From JBAXLO01 sp037134755 (lineage in GTDB: Bacteria; Bacteroidota; Bacteroidia; Bacteroidales; JACABE01), in the NCBI GenBank assembly GCA_037134755.1, contig JBAXLO010000057.1, forward strand, positions 1 to 22,757: 22,757 nucleotides of DNA, given 5' to 3'. The notes beneath the pieces were generated by a model. The model was given only the letters and a program-made list of their open reading frames with translations, was not told where the DNA came from and did no database searches. Made by a program: the position numbers and the translations under genes. Shown piece by piece: positions 6,761 through 15,239 of the stretch. Each line of letters starts with the position of its first letter. Positions within the stretch are counted from its first letter, which is position 1.

Positions 6761-8089
6761 ATGGGTGTATTAACACAGATATTCGGATTGATACTAAGTT
6801 TGTCGATACTGGTAATCCTTCACGAATTAGGTCATTTTACATTAGCAAAGTTATTTAAAGTCAGGGTAGAAAAGTTCTATCTTTTTTTCGATCCTTGGTT
6901 TTCTATCTTTAAGATTAAAAGAGGTGATACAGAATATGGTATTGGTTGGTTGCCACTTGGTGGTTATGTTAAAATATCAGGAATGATTGACGAATCAATG
7001 GATAAAGAACAACTAAAACAAGAGCCTCAGCCATGGGAATTCAGATCTAAGCCGGCATGGCAAAGATTTCTTATTATGATTGGTGGTGTGGTTGTTAACT
7101 TTATTCTTGCTTTGTTTATCTATTCGATGATTTTGTATGCATGGGGCAAAGATTATCTTCCGGTTAACAATATTAAATATGGTTTACATTTTCATGAGGT
7201 AGCTATAAAAGCTGGTTTTCAGAATGGAGATAATATTCTTAAGATTGATAATAATGTTATTGATAATATTGATGATATTTCGGGTTATATTATTAAAGGT
7301 AAGATAAAAGAGGTTACTGTTGATCGCAAAGGACAGAACGTTAACATTACGTTACCTGCTGATTTTACCGAGCAATTGATTAAAGCTAAGATACAAAAGA
7401 TAGTTATCGATCCACAATTCCCTTTTATTATCGAGAAAGTTATGGATGGCAATCCTGCAGCTAAAGCAGGCTTGATACATGGCGATAGAATTGTAGCTAT
7501 TAATAACATACAAACACCATACTGGCAAGATTTCACCGAAAAGGTTGATAGTTTTAAAGGGAAAGAAGTAGAAATAACTTACCTTAGAAATGGTGTTGAA
7601 CAGAAACATAAACTTACGCTTACAGAAGATGCTAAGATTGGTGTTCAACCTGTTAATCCTACTAAACTATTAGAATTTAAGAAGAAAGAATACGGCCTTT
7701 TGAGTGCCATTCCGGCAGGTATTGGTTTAGGTGTTGAAACGCTTACCAAATATGTTACCGGTCTTAAGTATTTATTTACTAAAGCCGGTGCCAAACAAGT
7801 AGGTGGTTTTGGCGCTATTGGCGGTTTGTTCCCCACTTCTTGGGATTGGGAAAGCTTTTGGAGTCTTACTGCGCTGTTGTCAGTAGTTCTTGCCTTTATG
7901 AATATATTACCTATCCCCGCTTTGGATGGTGGGCATGCATTGTTTTTAACTTACGAGATTATTACCGGTCGTAAGCCTAGCGATAAGTTTATGGAGTATG
8001 CACAAATTACAGGTATGGTTATCTTGTTCTCATTGTTGTTGTTTGCCAATGGAAATGATCTTTATAAATGGTTATCTAAATATTTTTAA
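6761..8089 (+). CDS. rseP: RseP-type site-2 protease (intramembrane zinc metalloprotease)
   Basis: A 442-aa polytopic inner-membrane protease of the S2P/RseP family that cuts within transmembrane segments, for example of anti-sigma factors or leftover signal peptides. The zinc motif HELGH (H21, E22, H25) lies in the first membrane helix and the third ligand is in the NILPIPALDGGH segment (D389). GGYVKISGM follows the first helix. Two PDZ-like regions (about 140-200 and 220-290) separate the membrane helices, recognisable by NPAAKAGLIHGDRIVAINN. The length fits the family. The start ATG 6761 gives a correctly placed first helix. It is the last gene of the M23-dxr-rseP cluster and is closed by a strong terminator. 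The physiological substrate cannot be told from this window. Confidence 0.96.
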   Translation: MGVLTQIFGLILSLSILVILHELGHFTLAKLFKVRVEKFYLFFDPWFSIFKIKRGDTEYGIGWLPLGGYVKISGMIDESMDKEQLKQEPQPWEFRSKPAWQRFLIMIGGVVVNFILALFIYSMILYAWGKDYLPVNNIKYGLHFHEVAIKAGFQNGDNILKIDNNVIDNIDDISGYIIKGKIKEVTVDRKGQNVNITLPADFTEQLIKAKIQKIVIDPQFPFIIEKVMDGNPAAKAGLIHGDRIVAINNIQTPYWQDFTEKVDSFKGKEVEITYLRNGVEQKHKLTLTEDAKIGVQPVNPTKLLEFKKKEYGLLSAIPAGIGLGVETLTKYVTGLKYLFTKAGAKQVGGFGAIGGLFPTSWDWESFWSLTALLSVVLAFMNILPIPALDGGHALFLTYEIITGRKPSDKFMEYAQITGMVILFSLLLFANGNDLYKWLSKYF

Positions 8090-8129
8090 ACCTTAGATAT
8101 TACCTTTAATATTTCAATTACGAATTACG

Positions 8130-8150
8130 CCTGCCTGTCCGGTAGGCAGG
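8130..8150. repeat. Palindromic repeat CCTGCCT-N7-AGGCAGG
   Basis: A 7-bp perfect stem with a 7-base loop (GTCCGGT), GC-rich in AT-rich surroundings. It is bordered by short 7-bp-period sequences in opposite orientation (TTACGAATTACG on the left, ATGAATTATGAATG on the right). It looks like a dispersed repeat inserted after rseP. I recall similar sequences being common in Bacteroidetes intergenic DNA. Confidence 0.6.
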
Positions 8151-8188
8151 AATGATGAATTATGAATGGAATATATAATTTTAATAAT

Positions 8189-8227
8189 AAAACAGCCTTC
8201 ATTCGTTTTGATGAAGGCTGTTTTTAT
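8189..8227 (+). terminator. Intrinsic terminator after rseP
   Basis: A 14-bp perfect stem (8189-8202 with 8211-8224, core ACAGCCTTCAT) with an 8-base loop ends in a T-run. It closes the M23-dxr-rseP cluster. The stem also begins with an A-run, so it may act on the converging gene at 8290 as well. Confidence 0.9.
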
Positions 8228-8259
8228 TTATGATTAAATAAGAATATGTATTACAATTA

Positions 8260-8287
8260 TTAATTGTTAATTGTTAATTATTAATTG
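8260..8287. repeat. Heptanucleotide repeat TTAATTG, four copies
   Basis: Four 7-bp units TTAATTG, TTAATTG, TTAATTA and TTAATTG lie in tandem just beyond the stop of the gene at 8290. The 7-bp period recalls the TTATGAA arms at 6582-6732. Confidence 0.8.
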
Positions 8288-8289
8288 TT

Positions 8290-8931
8290 TTAGTTGATTC
8301 TTATTATAAACGATGGAGTAGGTTTTCCTGCATTATTATCTATATCATAAGGGATGGCATAAATTGAATATTTATCTCCCGAATTAAATCCATTTACTAA
8401 ACCTTTTGCTTTAAATAATTGACCAACCATTGAGTCAATACCAATGCCTTCGTCTGTTACCAAAGCAGCGTAAATATCGTAATGATGAGCAAATTTTGGT
8501 TTCGAACCTTCCATTATTACTCTTAAAATATCTATTCTTATTTCGCCTTTATTATTAGCATTCTTGCCTTTAATAGCGGCTTTAGTCCCTGATCCACCCT
8601 TTTTATAGAATTCATATTTTAATAAATTAGCCAAATTAGGATCTCCGGAAATATTTATTTTATCTTCTACAAAAAAAACATTATGAAAATACATATCTTC
8701 ATATTCTGCTAAGTAAACCAACACTCTTTTGCCTGCTGCTTCATCGCCTTCATCGTGAAGTATCACGTCAGCGTCTATTTTATCAGTTAAAATAGTTATT
8801 TTGACATCATTGTTTGGAATACCCGCTGCTTCCACCTCATATTTTTTGATGTTTGCAGCATCATTTTTTGCAAATTGTATCCGCTCTGGTAATTTTCCTG
8901 AAGGCGGAGTTTTAATTAGTTTCTGTCTCAT
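8290..8931 (-). CDS. Hypothetical protein, 213 aa
   Basis: I do not recognise this protein. It has no signal peptide, lipobox or membrane helix, so it is probably cytoplasmic unless exported by another route. The N-terminus is basic (MRQKLIKTPPSGKLPERIQF). The rest alternates short beta-like stretches (VKITILTDKIDADVILHD, KRVLVYLAEYEDMYFHNVFF, GEIRIDILRVIM) with a Gly/Lys-rich loop (KKGGSGTKAAIKGKNANNKG, about 110-129) and ends in PSFIIRIN, which suggests an all-beta fold. Codon use looks like that of its neighbours. It stands alone, converging on rseP, with the 21-bp minisatellite upstream. The reading frame is intact and the internal protein-like character is good, so I take it as a real gene. 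Confidence 0.75.
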   Translation of the reverse strand: MRQKLIKTPPSGKLPERIQFAKNDAANIKKYEVEAAGIPNNDVKITILTDKIDADVILHDEGDEAAGKRVLVYLAEYEDMYFHNVFFVEDKINISGDPNLANLLKYEFYKKGGSGTKAAIKGKNANNKGEIRIDILRVIMEGSKPKFAHHYDIYAALVTDEGIGIDSMVGQLFKAKGLVNGFNSGDKYSIYAIPYDIDNNAGKPTPSFIIRIN

Positions 8932-9091
8932 TTTTCTTTGAATTTAATTAATGATTATTTTTGTTCTATTTATTAATTTATAATATGCTATAATTCTGTC
9001 TATAACTATTGTATTTAAGATTATTACAGAAATAAAAGCTTTTGTTTTTATCGTAATTTAAGTTATTTATCAACAAAGCAAGCATTGTTGT

Positions 9092-9322
9092 GAACTTTCT
9101 TTCCAAAGTTGTAAACTTTCTTTCCAAAATTGTGAACTTTCCTTCCAAAGTTTTGGACTTTCTTTCCAAAGTTGTGAACTTTGTTTCCAATGTTTTGAAC
9201 TTTGTTTCCAATGTTTTGAACTTTGCTTCCAAAGTTTTGAACTTTGCTTCCAATGTTGCGAACTTTGCTTCCAATGTTGTAAACTTTGCTTCCAATGTAG
9301 TGAACTTTGTTTTCAATGTTGT
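9092..9322. repeat. 21-bp minisatellite, 11 copies
   Basis: Eleven contiguous 21-bp units of the form GAACTTTCTTTCCAAAGTTGT vary mainly at positions 8-9, 16 and 19-21. Because 21 is divisible by three, frames on both strands stay open. The minus strand gives a 166-aa reading frame (8978-9478) with a heptad TLEAKFT repeat that would be a strong coiled coil, and the plus strand gives 79 aa of FLSKVVN. The flanks of the minus frame (MTIATKLPVQENV... and ...NNLKYNSYRQNYSIL) look like translated intergenic DNA, and no ribosome site is obvious. I treat the array as non-coding DNA, but a translated heptad protein is not excluded. Confidence 0.9.
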
Positions 9323-9639
9323 GAAATAAGCACTTTTTGTTACTAAATTATTATATTTAGTATTGAAATAGAGTGATTTATTTAGTTTGGAAAAAGATTG
9401 AGAATAGGGCTTAGTAATCTTATTATATCCGGAAGTTGATACGTTTTCTTGGACCGGAAGTTTAGTAGCTATGGTCAAGCAACGCGATCTTATCGCAAGA
9501 ATGAGATTACAAATCTTTCATTATTATTAGCCCTTTTTTATTAACTGATTTAATATTCTGCAATATTAAGTAAAAGAATTGACAAATCGTTAATAATAAT
9601 GATTTATTTTATTTGAGTTTAATTTTAAAAGAAGTATAT

Positions 9640-9717
9640 CGTCATTGCTAACGAAGTGAAGTAATCTAAATTGTTGTATATAAAAGAGATTGCTTCGTCG
9701 CACCTCCTCGCAATGAG
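9640..9717. repeat. Dispersed inverted repeat, CGTCATTGC type
   Basis: The left arm starts CGTCATTGCTAACGAAG and reaches GTAATCT. The right arm starts AGATTGCTTCGTCG and ends CTCGCAATGA. The arms are imperfect inverted repeats around a short AT-rich centre. A second copy lies at 15001-15079. The stretches 9480-9639 and 9718-9889 are AT-rich and show no gene or clear site. Confidence 0.8.
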
Positions 9718-9889
9718 GGCATAGTGAATCGCAATAATGTTGTTATCATTCTAAATTAACTTATCGGATTATTCATCTGCTTTAGTTTTAATTTAAACTT
9801 GATAACGATATTATAAATTTATAATAATATCATTATCAACATTAATAAAAATAATAAAATCAATATAAAAATAAATAAAATAATACTGC

Positions 9890-9930
9890 AAAAAAAAAGA
9901 AAGCTTGCCTAACAAAAGACAAGCTTTCTT
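9890..9930 (-). terminator. Intrinsic terminator after the M16 peptidase gene
   Basis: On the minus strand an 11-bp perfect stem, AAGAAAGCTTG with CAAGCTTTCTT (9920-9930 and 9897-9907), with a 12-base loop is followed directly by a T-run (9890-9898). It lies six bases after the 40-bp repeat module that follows the M16 stop codon. Confidence 0.92.
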
Positions 9931-9936
9931 AATTAT

Positions 9937-9976
9937 AACTCCAAGTACTCGAGGCACTCAAAGCACTCCAAGTACT
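9937..9976 (-). repeat. 40-bp 3'-end module after the M16 peptidase
   Basis: On the minus strand: AGTACTTGG, AGTGCTTTG, AGTGCCTCG, AGTACTTGG, AGTT, which is four exact 9-bp units plus AGTT. It begins five bases after the TAA and is followed after six bases by the terminator. The layout is the same as after the aminotransferase gene. Confidence 0.85.
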
Positions 9977-9981
9977 TCTTT

Positions 9982-12894
9982 TTAATAACCGAAGATATCA
10001 GTTTGAGTAAGTTTCTTAACAGTGCCAAATTTTTCTAAAGCATTAAAATCCATATCAGCTTCTTTACCTAATATTATGTAAGATTTTGCTTTGTTTTTAA
10101 CATAAGTTGCATTAAAATTCTTCACATCTTGCATTGTCATTGAACCAACTTTTTCGTATACATCCTTACGTACGTCATAGTTATGACCAAATTTTTGTGC
10201 ATTCAAATAATTCCAAATAATGCTCATCTTAGTTGTACGCTCTGTATTAATCCTACTGATAATTGCATCCTTAGCAAGTTTAAATGCTGACTCGGATACA
10301 GGCATATTGTTAAATAACTCGTTAAAGGCGGTAAGTGCATCAATAACTTTATCGTTTTGTGTAGCTATATACGACACATTCATATAAGGCTTAAAAGGAT
10401 CATTAGGAGTTTGATACGTAGAACGAGCAGTGTAAGCCAAAGAACGCTTTTCGCGCATCTCCTGAAAAACTATTGCATTCATTCCTCCACCAAAATAGGA
10501 GTTATATAGACTAATATCAGTAGCTAACTTAAGATTATACGCACCACCTTTAGTTGTCATCTGCACCTGAGCTTGTTTTGAATCATAAGGAGCATAATAA
10601 ACGGTATTCTTTTCTGTTTCTAACTCCCTAAACTTAATAGGGATAGAGAAAGGTTTGAATTTTGCAGGAGCTTTATGATATTTTGTAATCAATTTAGTGA
10701 GTTTTTCAACAGGCTCTGTACCATAATACAAAACAGTATGCTCATAGTTGATAATATCTTTAATTTTATTGGTGAGCTGCTCAATTTTGATAGTCTTTAA
10801 TTCCTGTTCCGAAAGGATATCAGTAAAAGGCGACTTAGCTCCAAAAGTAGCATAGTCAACCAAAGCAGCAAAGTTGCGATTTTGATTGAGTTTAGCGTCT
10901 TTACGAGACTTAAGCATATCATTAATAAAGTTATCAAAGGCAGTTTGGTCAGGTTTTACATTAGCCATCAAATCTTCCATCAAAGCTAAAGCCTTTTCCA
11001 TGTTTTCGCTTAAACCACTTATAGATACATGTGTTTCTTCGTCGCCCGAAGACACTGAGAAATTACAAGCCAGTTTATAGAATGCCTGTTTAAATTCTTC
11101 GGCAGTCATCTTATTGGTACCTAAGTAAGGAAGCATCGAAATGGCAAGATCCATATACTTGTCATTATTGCTGCCCATCTTAAAATAATAGTAAAGATTA
11201 AAGGTTTTGTTCTCGGTATTTTCTTTGTAAAGTACTTCAACTGTACCTGCTTTTGACTTGGTAATATCTTTTGTGTAATCAATAAATACAGGTTTAATCT
11301 CTTTTACAGGATTTGCTTTTATATCTCTAACAAATTCAGATTCACCTTCTCTATTAATATAAATAGGAGTAATAGGTGGTTTCTTTACCTTAGCAACTTC
11401 CTCGGGTTTCCCTTGACGTTTGTAAACAATAACATAGTTATTGGCAAGATTCTTTTTAGCAAATTCAATTAATTCTGCTTTTGTAACCTTACTTAATTCA
11501 TCAATATACCTAACTGACTTTTCCCAAGTCAAACCATCTAGATAAGAGTTAGCCATAGCCATTGCTCTGCCATTATTCGATTCGAAACGCTTAAGTTCAC
11601 CAAGTTTTAGATTATTGATAGCAGCTGTTAACAACCAATCAGGGAATTCGCCTTTCTTTAACAATTCAATTTGCTCAAGCAATAAAGCTTTTACTTCATC
11701 TAAAGTTTGTCCTGTCTTAGGACGTCCATTTAACACTAAAGCAGTATAATCAACAAGACCATAAGCATAAGCACTTGATCTCATCGCTTTTTGTTTTTGA
11801 TTAATATTTAGATCAATCAAACCTGCCTTTCCATTTGACAACATCATACTTAACATATCAGCCATCAAAGCATCTTTGGTTGCAACGCCACCAAATCGCC
11901 ATGCAATAGTAATATTTTCAGCATCCAAACCAGTAACTTCTCGTACCAAAGGCTCATTAATAGGAGCTTCAGGTTGTATAACTAACTTAGGAGGATTGCC
12001 TGATTTAAGCTTACCAAAGTTCTTATCAATAGTTTTAATTACTTCTTCAGGATCAAAATCCCCTGACATTGAAATAACCATATTATTAGCAACATAATAT
12101 TTAGCAAAAAACTCACGAACATTTTTCATTGATGGATTCTTTAAATGCTCTTGTTCGCCTAAAGTAGTTTGTTTTCCATAAGGATGATTTGGGAATAAAG
12201 CTTTTAACATAGCCTCACTTGCCTTACGACCATCATTGGTAAGCGACATATTCTTTTCTTCATAGATAGTTTCCAATTCCGTATGAAACAATCTAAGTAC
12301 TGGATTCGAGAAACGATCAGCTTGTATAATAGCCCAATTATCAATCTGATTTGATGGGATGTCCTCTTGATAAATAGTGTAGTCATTAGAAGTTGCAGCA
12401 TTAGTTCCCTGCGAACCGATAACTTTCATAAGCTTAACATACTCATTAGGAATAGCAATCTTAGATGCCTCATAAGAAATACTATCTATCTGATGATAAA
12501 TAGCAGCACGTTTAGCATCGTTTTTTTCGTTTCTATACACTTCAAACAATGCATCAATAGCATCAACCATTGGTTTTTCATTTACCCAATTGGTTGTACC
12601 GTAATGAGATGTTCCTTTAAACATCATATGTTCGAAGTAATGAGCCAATCCTGTAGTTTCGGCAGGATCATTCTTACTTCCAACCTTAACTGCTACGTAA
12701 GTCTGGATACGTGGAGCATCTTTATAAACTGTAAGATATACTTTCAATCCATTATCTAAAGTATAGATCCTAGCATTCAAAGGATCACCCGCTACCGACT
12801 CGTATTTATACGTTTTTTGTGCCATAAGCATTCCCTGGATAAGTAATAATATACTTATCAGTGTTAACATTCGTAAATTAATTTTTTTAAGCAT
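9982..12894 (-). CDS. M16 family zinc peptidase (pitrilysin-like), periplasmic
   Basis: A 970-aa zinc peptidase with the inverted HxxEH motif HYFEH (H85, E88, H89) and the downstream glutamates of ELETIYEEKN (206-213) that supply the third zinc ligand. An N-terminal hydrophobic segment (about 9-24) ending MAQ looks like a type I signal peptide, so it should act in the periplasm. The length fits the two-lobe form: the first half carries the active site and the second half (from about 500) is the inactive homologous lobe, with REKRSLAYTARSTY typical of these C-terminal repeats. M16 enzymes degrade peptides; no specific substrate can be named. ATG 12894 is used; M9 would also keep a signal peptide. 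The gene stands alone, followed by a repeat module and a clear terminator. Confidence 0.95.
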   Translation of the reverse strand: MLKKINLRMLTLISILLLIQGMLMAQKTYKYESVAGDPLNARIYTLDNGLKVYLTVYKDAPRIQTYVAVKVGSKNDPAETTGLAHYFEHMMFKGTSHYGTTNWVNEKPMVDAIDALFEVYRNEKNDAKRAAIYHQIDSISYEASKIAIPNEYVKLMKVIGSQGTNAATSNDYTIYQEDIPSNQIDNWAIIQADRFSNPVLRLFHTELETIYEEKNMSLTNDGRKASEAMLKALFPNHPYGKQTTLGEQEHLKNPSMKNVREFFAKYYVANNMVISMSGDFDPEEVIKTIDKNFGKLKSGNPPKLVIQPEAPINEPLVREVTGLDAENITIAWRFGGVATKDALMADMLSMMLSNGKAGLIDLNINQKQKAMRSSAYAYGLVDYTALVLNGRPKTGQTLDEVKALLLEQIELLKKGEFPDWLLTAAINNLKLGELKRFESNNGRAMAMANSYLDGLTWEKSVRYIDELSKVTKAELIEFAKKNLANNYVIVYKRQGKPEEVAKVKKPPITPIYINREGESEFVRDIKANPVKEIKPVFIDYTKDITKSKAGTVEVLYKENTENKTFNLYYYFKMGSNNDKYMDLAISMLPYLGTNKMTAEEFKQAFYKLACNFSVSSGDEETHVSISGLSENMEKALALMEDLMANVKPDQTAFDNFINDMLKSRKDAKLNQNRNFAALVDYATFGAKSPFTDILSEQELKTIKIEQLTNKIKDIINYEHTVLYYGTEPVEKLTKLITKYHKAPAKFKPFSIPIKFRELETEKNTVYYAPYDSKQAQVQMTTKGGAYNLKLATDISLYNSYFGGGMNAIVFQEMREKRSLAYTARSTYQTPNDPFKPYMNVSYIATQNDKVIDALTAFNELFNNMPVSESAFKLAKDAIISRINTERTTKMSIIWNYLNAQKFGHNYDVRKDVYEKVGSMTMQDVKNFNATYVKNKAKSYIILGKEADMDFNALEKFGTVKKLTQTDIFGY

Positions 12895-12975
12895 GATTGT
12901 GTAATATTTATTTTAAGAATTGTTATAAAAGATATTCATTAAACTCTTGTTGAAAACTTCTTTTTAATAAAAATA

Positions 12976-13018
12976 AAGACCAAAAAGGGTGAAAATAACA
13001 TTCATCCTTTTTAGTCTT
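12976..13018 (-). terminator. Hairpin terminator after the small lipoprotein gene
   Basis: AAGAC-C-AAAAAGGGTGAA (12976-12993) pairs with TTCATCCTTTTT-A-GTCTT (13001-13018) around a 7-base loop, with one C/A mismatch and one G/T pair. It follows the stop of the gene at 13051 by about 30 bases and separates it from the M16 gene. The T-rich arm allows termination in either direction. Confidence 0.65.
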
Positions 13019-13050
13019 GTAATAAGTTGACGGAAGTCTTTTAAATATAT

Positions 13051-13401
13051 TTACTGTACAAATATAGATGTCCTAACCGTATGTCCGGCCCAGAACCTTA
13101 TACTTCCTGTTCCTATTCTAGGTGGTGATGTTGAGTTGTCAACAGCTTTAACATCCATTATCGCTTCCAAAGGAAATATGTGAGTGTACATCCCATTACC
13201 ATCGGCAACTCCTGAATCACCTACTTGTCCGGTTTTACTGATAACAACCCACGCACCAGGCACAACAATATTTGTATCAGCTTTTGTTTTTACAAAAACT
13301 TGTACTGTACAATTCGTATCTTCTTTGCATGACGCAACTGAAATTAGAAATCCAATTACTAAAAAAACTAAAAAATGTGTTGGTTTTACAATCTTTTTCA
13401 T
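13051..13401 (-). CDS. Small lipoprotein with carboxypeptidase-regulatory-like fold
   Basis: A 116-aa protein with a lipoprotein signal (hydrophobic 9-21, lipobox SVASC, C25), so it is probably lipidated and exported. The mature part (about 30-116) reads like one transthyretin-like beta-sandwich of the carboxypeptidase regulatory type: CTVQVFVKTK, VPGAWVVISKTG, VGDSGVADGNGMYTHIF and IMDVKAV, the last followed by a Trp/Arg-rich end. Such domains often act as binding or spacer modules in Bacteroidetes surface proteins; no function can be given here. The gene is divergent from the cyclophilin gene with 81 bases between the starts. Confidence 0.8.
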   Translation of the reverse strand: MKKIVKPTHFLVFLVIGFLISVASCKEDTNCTVQVFVKTKADTNIVVPGAWVVISKTGQVGDSGVADGNGMYTHIFPLEAIMDVKAVDNSTSPPRIGTGSIRFWAGHTVRTSIFVQ

Positions 13402-13417
13402 TATTTTTGCTGATATT

Positions 13418-13448
13418 TTTACTAACGTTATTATCGAAAATAATTTTC
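13418..13448 (+). promoter_or_regulatory. Possible promoter of the cyclophilin operon
   Basis: TTTA (13418-13421), a 19-base spacer and TAATTTTC (13441-13448) fit the Bacteroidetes pattern TTTG-N19-TAnnTTTG with one mismatch in each box. The ATG follows 34 bases later. Confidence 0.35.
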
Positions 13449-13482
13449 AGCAAATTTAAACAAAATTTAAGTTCTAACAACA

Positions 13483-14169
13483 ATGAAAAAGATTTTTTTA
13501 TCAATTCTTACGATTTTATTTTTATGTCAGGCTTGTAAAGTTGCCGACAAAACTCTTAAAAGCACTGATAAACATCATGGAAACATAGTATTAATAAATA
13601 CTAAATTCGGAGAAATAAAATTAAAACTTTATGACGAAACTCCGTTGCATAAAGCAAATTTTATCAAATTAGTGGAAAATCATTATCTGGACAGCACTTT
13701 ATTTCATCGTGTAATAAATCATTTTATGATACAAGGTGGTGATCCTGACTCTAAACACGCTCCAGCTGGTGTAATGTTGGGCAACGGAGGTCCTGCTTAT
13801 ACTATTCCTGCTGAATTTGTGCCTTCTTTATTTCATAAAAAAGGAGTATTAGCAGCTGCCCGTGAGGGTGATAATGTTAATCCCGCCAAGGCTTCTTCAG
13901 GTTCGCAATTTTATATTGTTCAGGGGACTGTTATTCCAATTGAGCAATTGAATGCTATGGAAAAGAGAGGTGGTAAAACATATTCTGAAGAACAGAAAAA
14001 GATGTATTCAACTATTGGAGGCACTCCACATCTTGATGGAAGTTATACGGTTTTTGGGGAAGTGATAAGTGGGTTGGAGGTTATTGATAAGATTGCTGCC
14101 GTTAAAACTGATCCAAATAATCGTCCTTTGGAAGACATTCCGATGACTGTAACTTTCGTTCATAAATAA
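13483..14169 (+). CDS. Cyclophilin-type peptidyl-prolyl isomerase, lipoprotein
   Basis: A 228-aa protein that should catalyse cis-trans isomerisation of proline bonds in exported proteins. The signal is of the lipoprotein type (lipobox LCQAC, C18), so it should be membrane-anchored. The cyclophilin domain covers about 33-228 with FHRV (74-77, catalytic R76), MIQGGDP (82-88), GSQFYI (140-145) and LDGSYTVFGEV. An insert of about 30 residues (about 148-178, Lys/Glu-rich) lies between the last two motifs; I recall this in other Bacteroidetes cyclophilins. The gene is 18 bases ahead of the alpha/beta hydrolase and both are probably in one transcript. Confidence 0.95.
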   Translation: MKKIFLSILTILFLCQACKVADKTLKSTDKHHGNIVLINTKFGEIKLKLYDETPLHKANFIKLVENHYLDSTLFHRVINHFMIQGGDPDSKHAPAGVMLGNGGPAYTIPAEFVPSLFHKKGVLAAAREGDNVNPAKASSGSQFYIVQGTVIPIEQLNAMEKRGGKTYSEEQKKMYSTIGGTPHLDGSYTVFGEVISGLEVIDKIAAVKTDPNNRPLEDIPMTVTFVHK

Positions 14170-14187
14170 AAACATTATAACTACTGA

Positions 14188-14958
14188 ATGCAACTATTTT
14201 ATAGAAGCTATGGCGAAGGCAATCCTTTCATAATATTACACGGGCTTTATGGCATTTCTGACAATTGGGTAACACATGCCAAGGTATTAGCCTCAGATTA
14301 TAAAGTGTATGTGCTTGATATGCGCAATCACGGGCAATCGGGGCATAGCACTGTGTTTGATTATGATGCTATGACTAATGATGTGTCAGAATTTATTGAA
14401 ACCCATCAAATTGTTAAACCTATTATTCTTGGTCATTCGATGGGAGGTAAGATTGCTATGAAGTTTGCGTTGGAGAACCCTGATATTGTTTCGGGTTTGA
14501 TAGTTGTGGATATGAGTTTGCGGAAGTATAATCTTCGGGATTTTCATTTACATCTTATGAATGCAATGAAAGGCATTGATTTTACACAAGTACATTCACG
14601 CAAAGATGTGGAAGAAATTCTTGCAGCTACTGTCGAAGATACCCGTACACGTTTGTTTATCATGAAGAACTTATATTGGACAGAGCGGAAAACGCTTTCT
14701 TGGCGTATTAATATTTCTGCTATAATTGATAATATTGACTCAATTTTTGAAGGCATTGTTACTGATAAGATCTTCGATAAGCCCACCTTGTTTATTCGGG
14801 GTGCCGAATCTGATTACATTAAGGACAGCGATTTTACACAGATATATCATAACTTTCCACAAGCTACAATTAATACTATTGATGGTGCAGGGCATTGGGT
14901 TCAGGCTGATCAACCTGCTGTTTTTATGAATACCATAAAGTACTTCTTAAATATTTAA
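14188..14958 (+). CDS. Alpha/beta hydrolase (YbfF-like esterase)
   Basis: A 256-aa cytoplasmic hydrolase. The oxyanion segment is LHGLYGISDNW (17-27), the nucleophile elbow is GHSMGG with S84, the acid is probably D209 in AESDYI, and the base is H236 in GAGHWV, so the triad is complete. DMRNHGQSG is typical of the esterase YbfF and related carboxylesterases. The natural substrate is not known for this copy. It follows the cyclophilin gene by 18 bases. No clear terminator follows; the next feature is an inverted repeat at 15001. Confidence 0.92.
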   Translation: MQLFYRSYGEGNPFIILHGLYGISDNWVTHAKVLASDYKVYVLDMRNHGQSGHSTVFDYDAMTNDVSEFIETHQIVKPIILGHSMGGKIAMKFALENPDIVSGLIVVDMSLRKYNLRDFHLHLMNAMKGIDFTQVHSRKDVEEILAATVEDTRTRLFIMKNLYWTERKTLSWRINISAIIDNIDSIFEGIVTDKIFDKPTLFIRGAESDYIKDSDFTQIYHNFPQATINTIDGAGHWVQADQPAVFMNTIKYFLNI

Positions 14959-15000
14959 TAGAATCTAATCCGAGAATAAGTCATTTTACATTGCAAACGA

Positions 15001-15079
15001 CGTCATTGCGAGGAGAAACGACGAAGCAATCTACTGTATAAATGATTATTAAAATTGCTTCACTTCGTTCGCAATGACG
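15001..15079. repeat. Dispersed inverted repeat, CGTCATTGC type (second copy)
   Basis: CGTCATTGCGAGGAG...CGACGAAGCAAT on the left and ATTGCTTCACTTCGTTCG followed by CAATGACG on the right are inverted arms around an AT-rich centre. It is the same family as 9640-9717, here lying just after the alpha/beta hydrolase. The stretch 15080-15239 is AT-rich with nothing recognisable. Confidence 0.85.
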
Positions 15080-15239
15080 ATTTAGGACTTCTCTGATTTA
15101 ATTCATGAATATAATATATAAATAAAATAGAAATCAATACAAAAACAATGTCATTGCTTATAAGTAATGAGAGAATACTATTGCACTATTATTATAACAG
15201 TTGCAATGTTTCATTTAGCAATATGCTAGCTTTTGATGG

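Noticed and set aside
8978..9478. 166-aa minus-strand frame with TLEAKFT heptads as a coiled-coil gene
   Set aside because: The frame is kept open by an array whose period is divisible by three. Frames on both strands are open, the flanks look non-coding and no ribosome site is evident. Kept as a repeat, with the coding option noted.
12367..12759. 130-aa plus-strand frame inside the M16 gene
   Set aside because: It is antisense to a well-conserved peptidase region and shows no protein-like pattern of its own.
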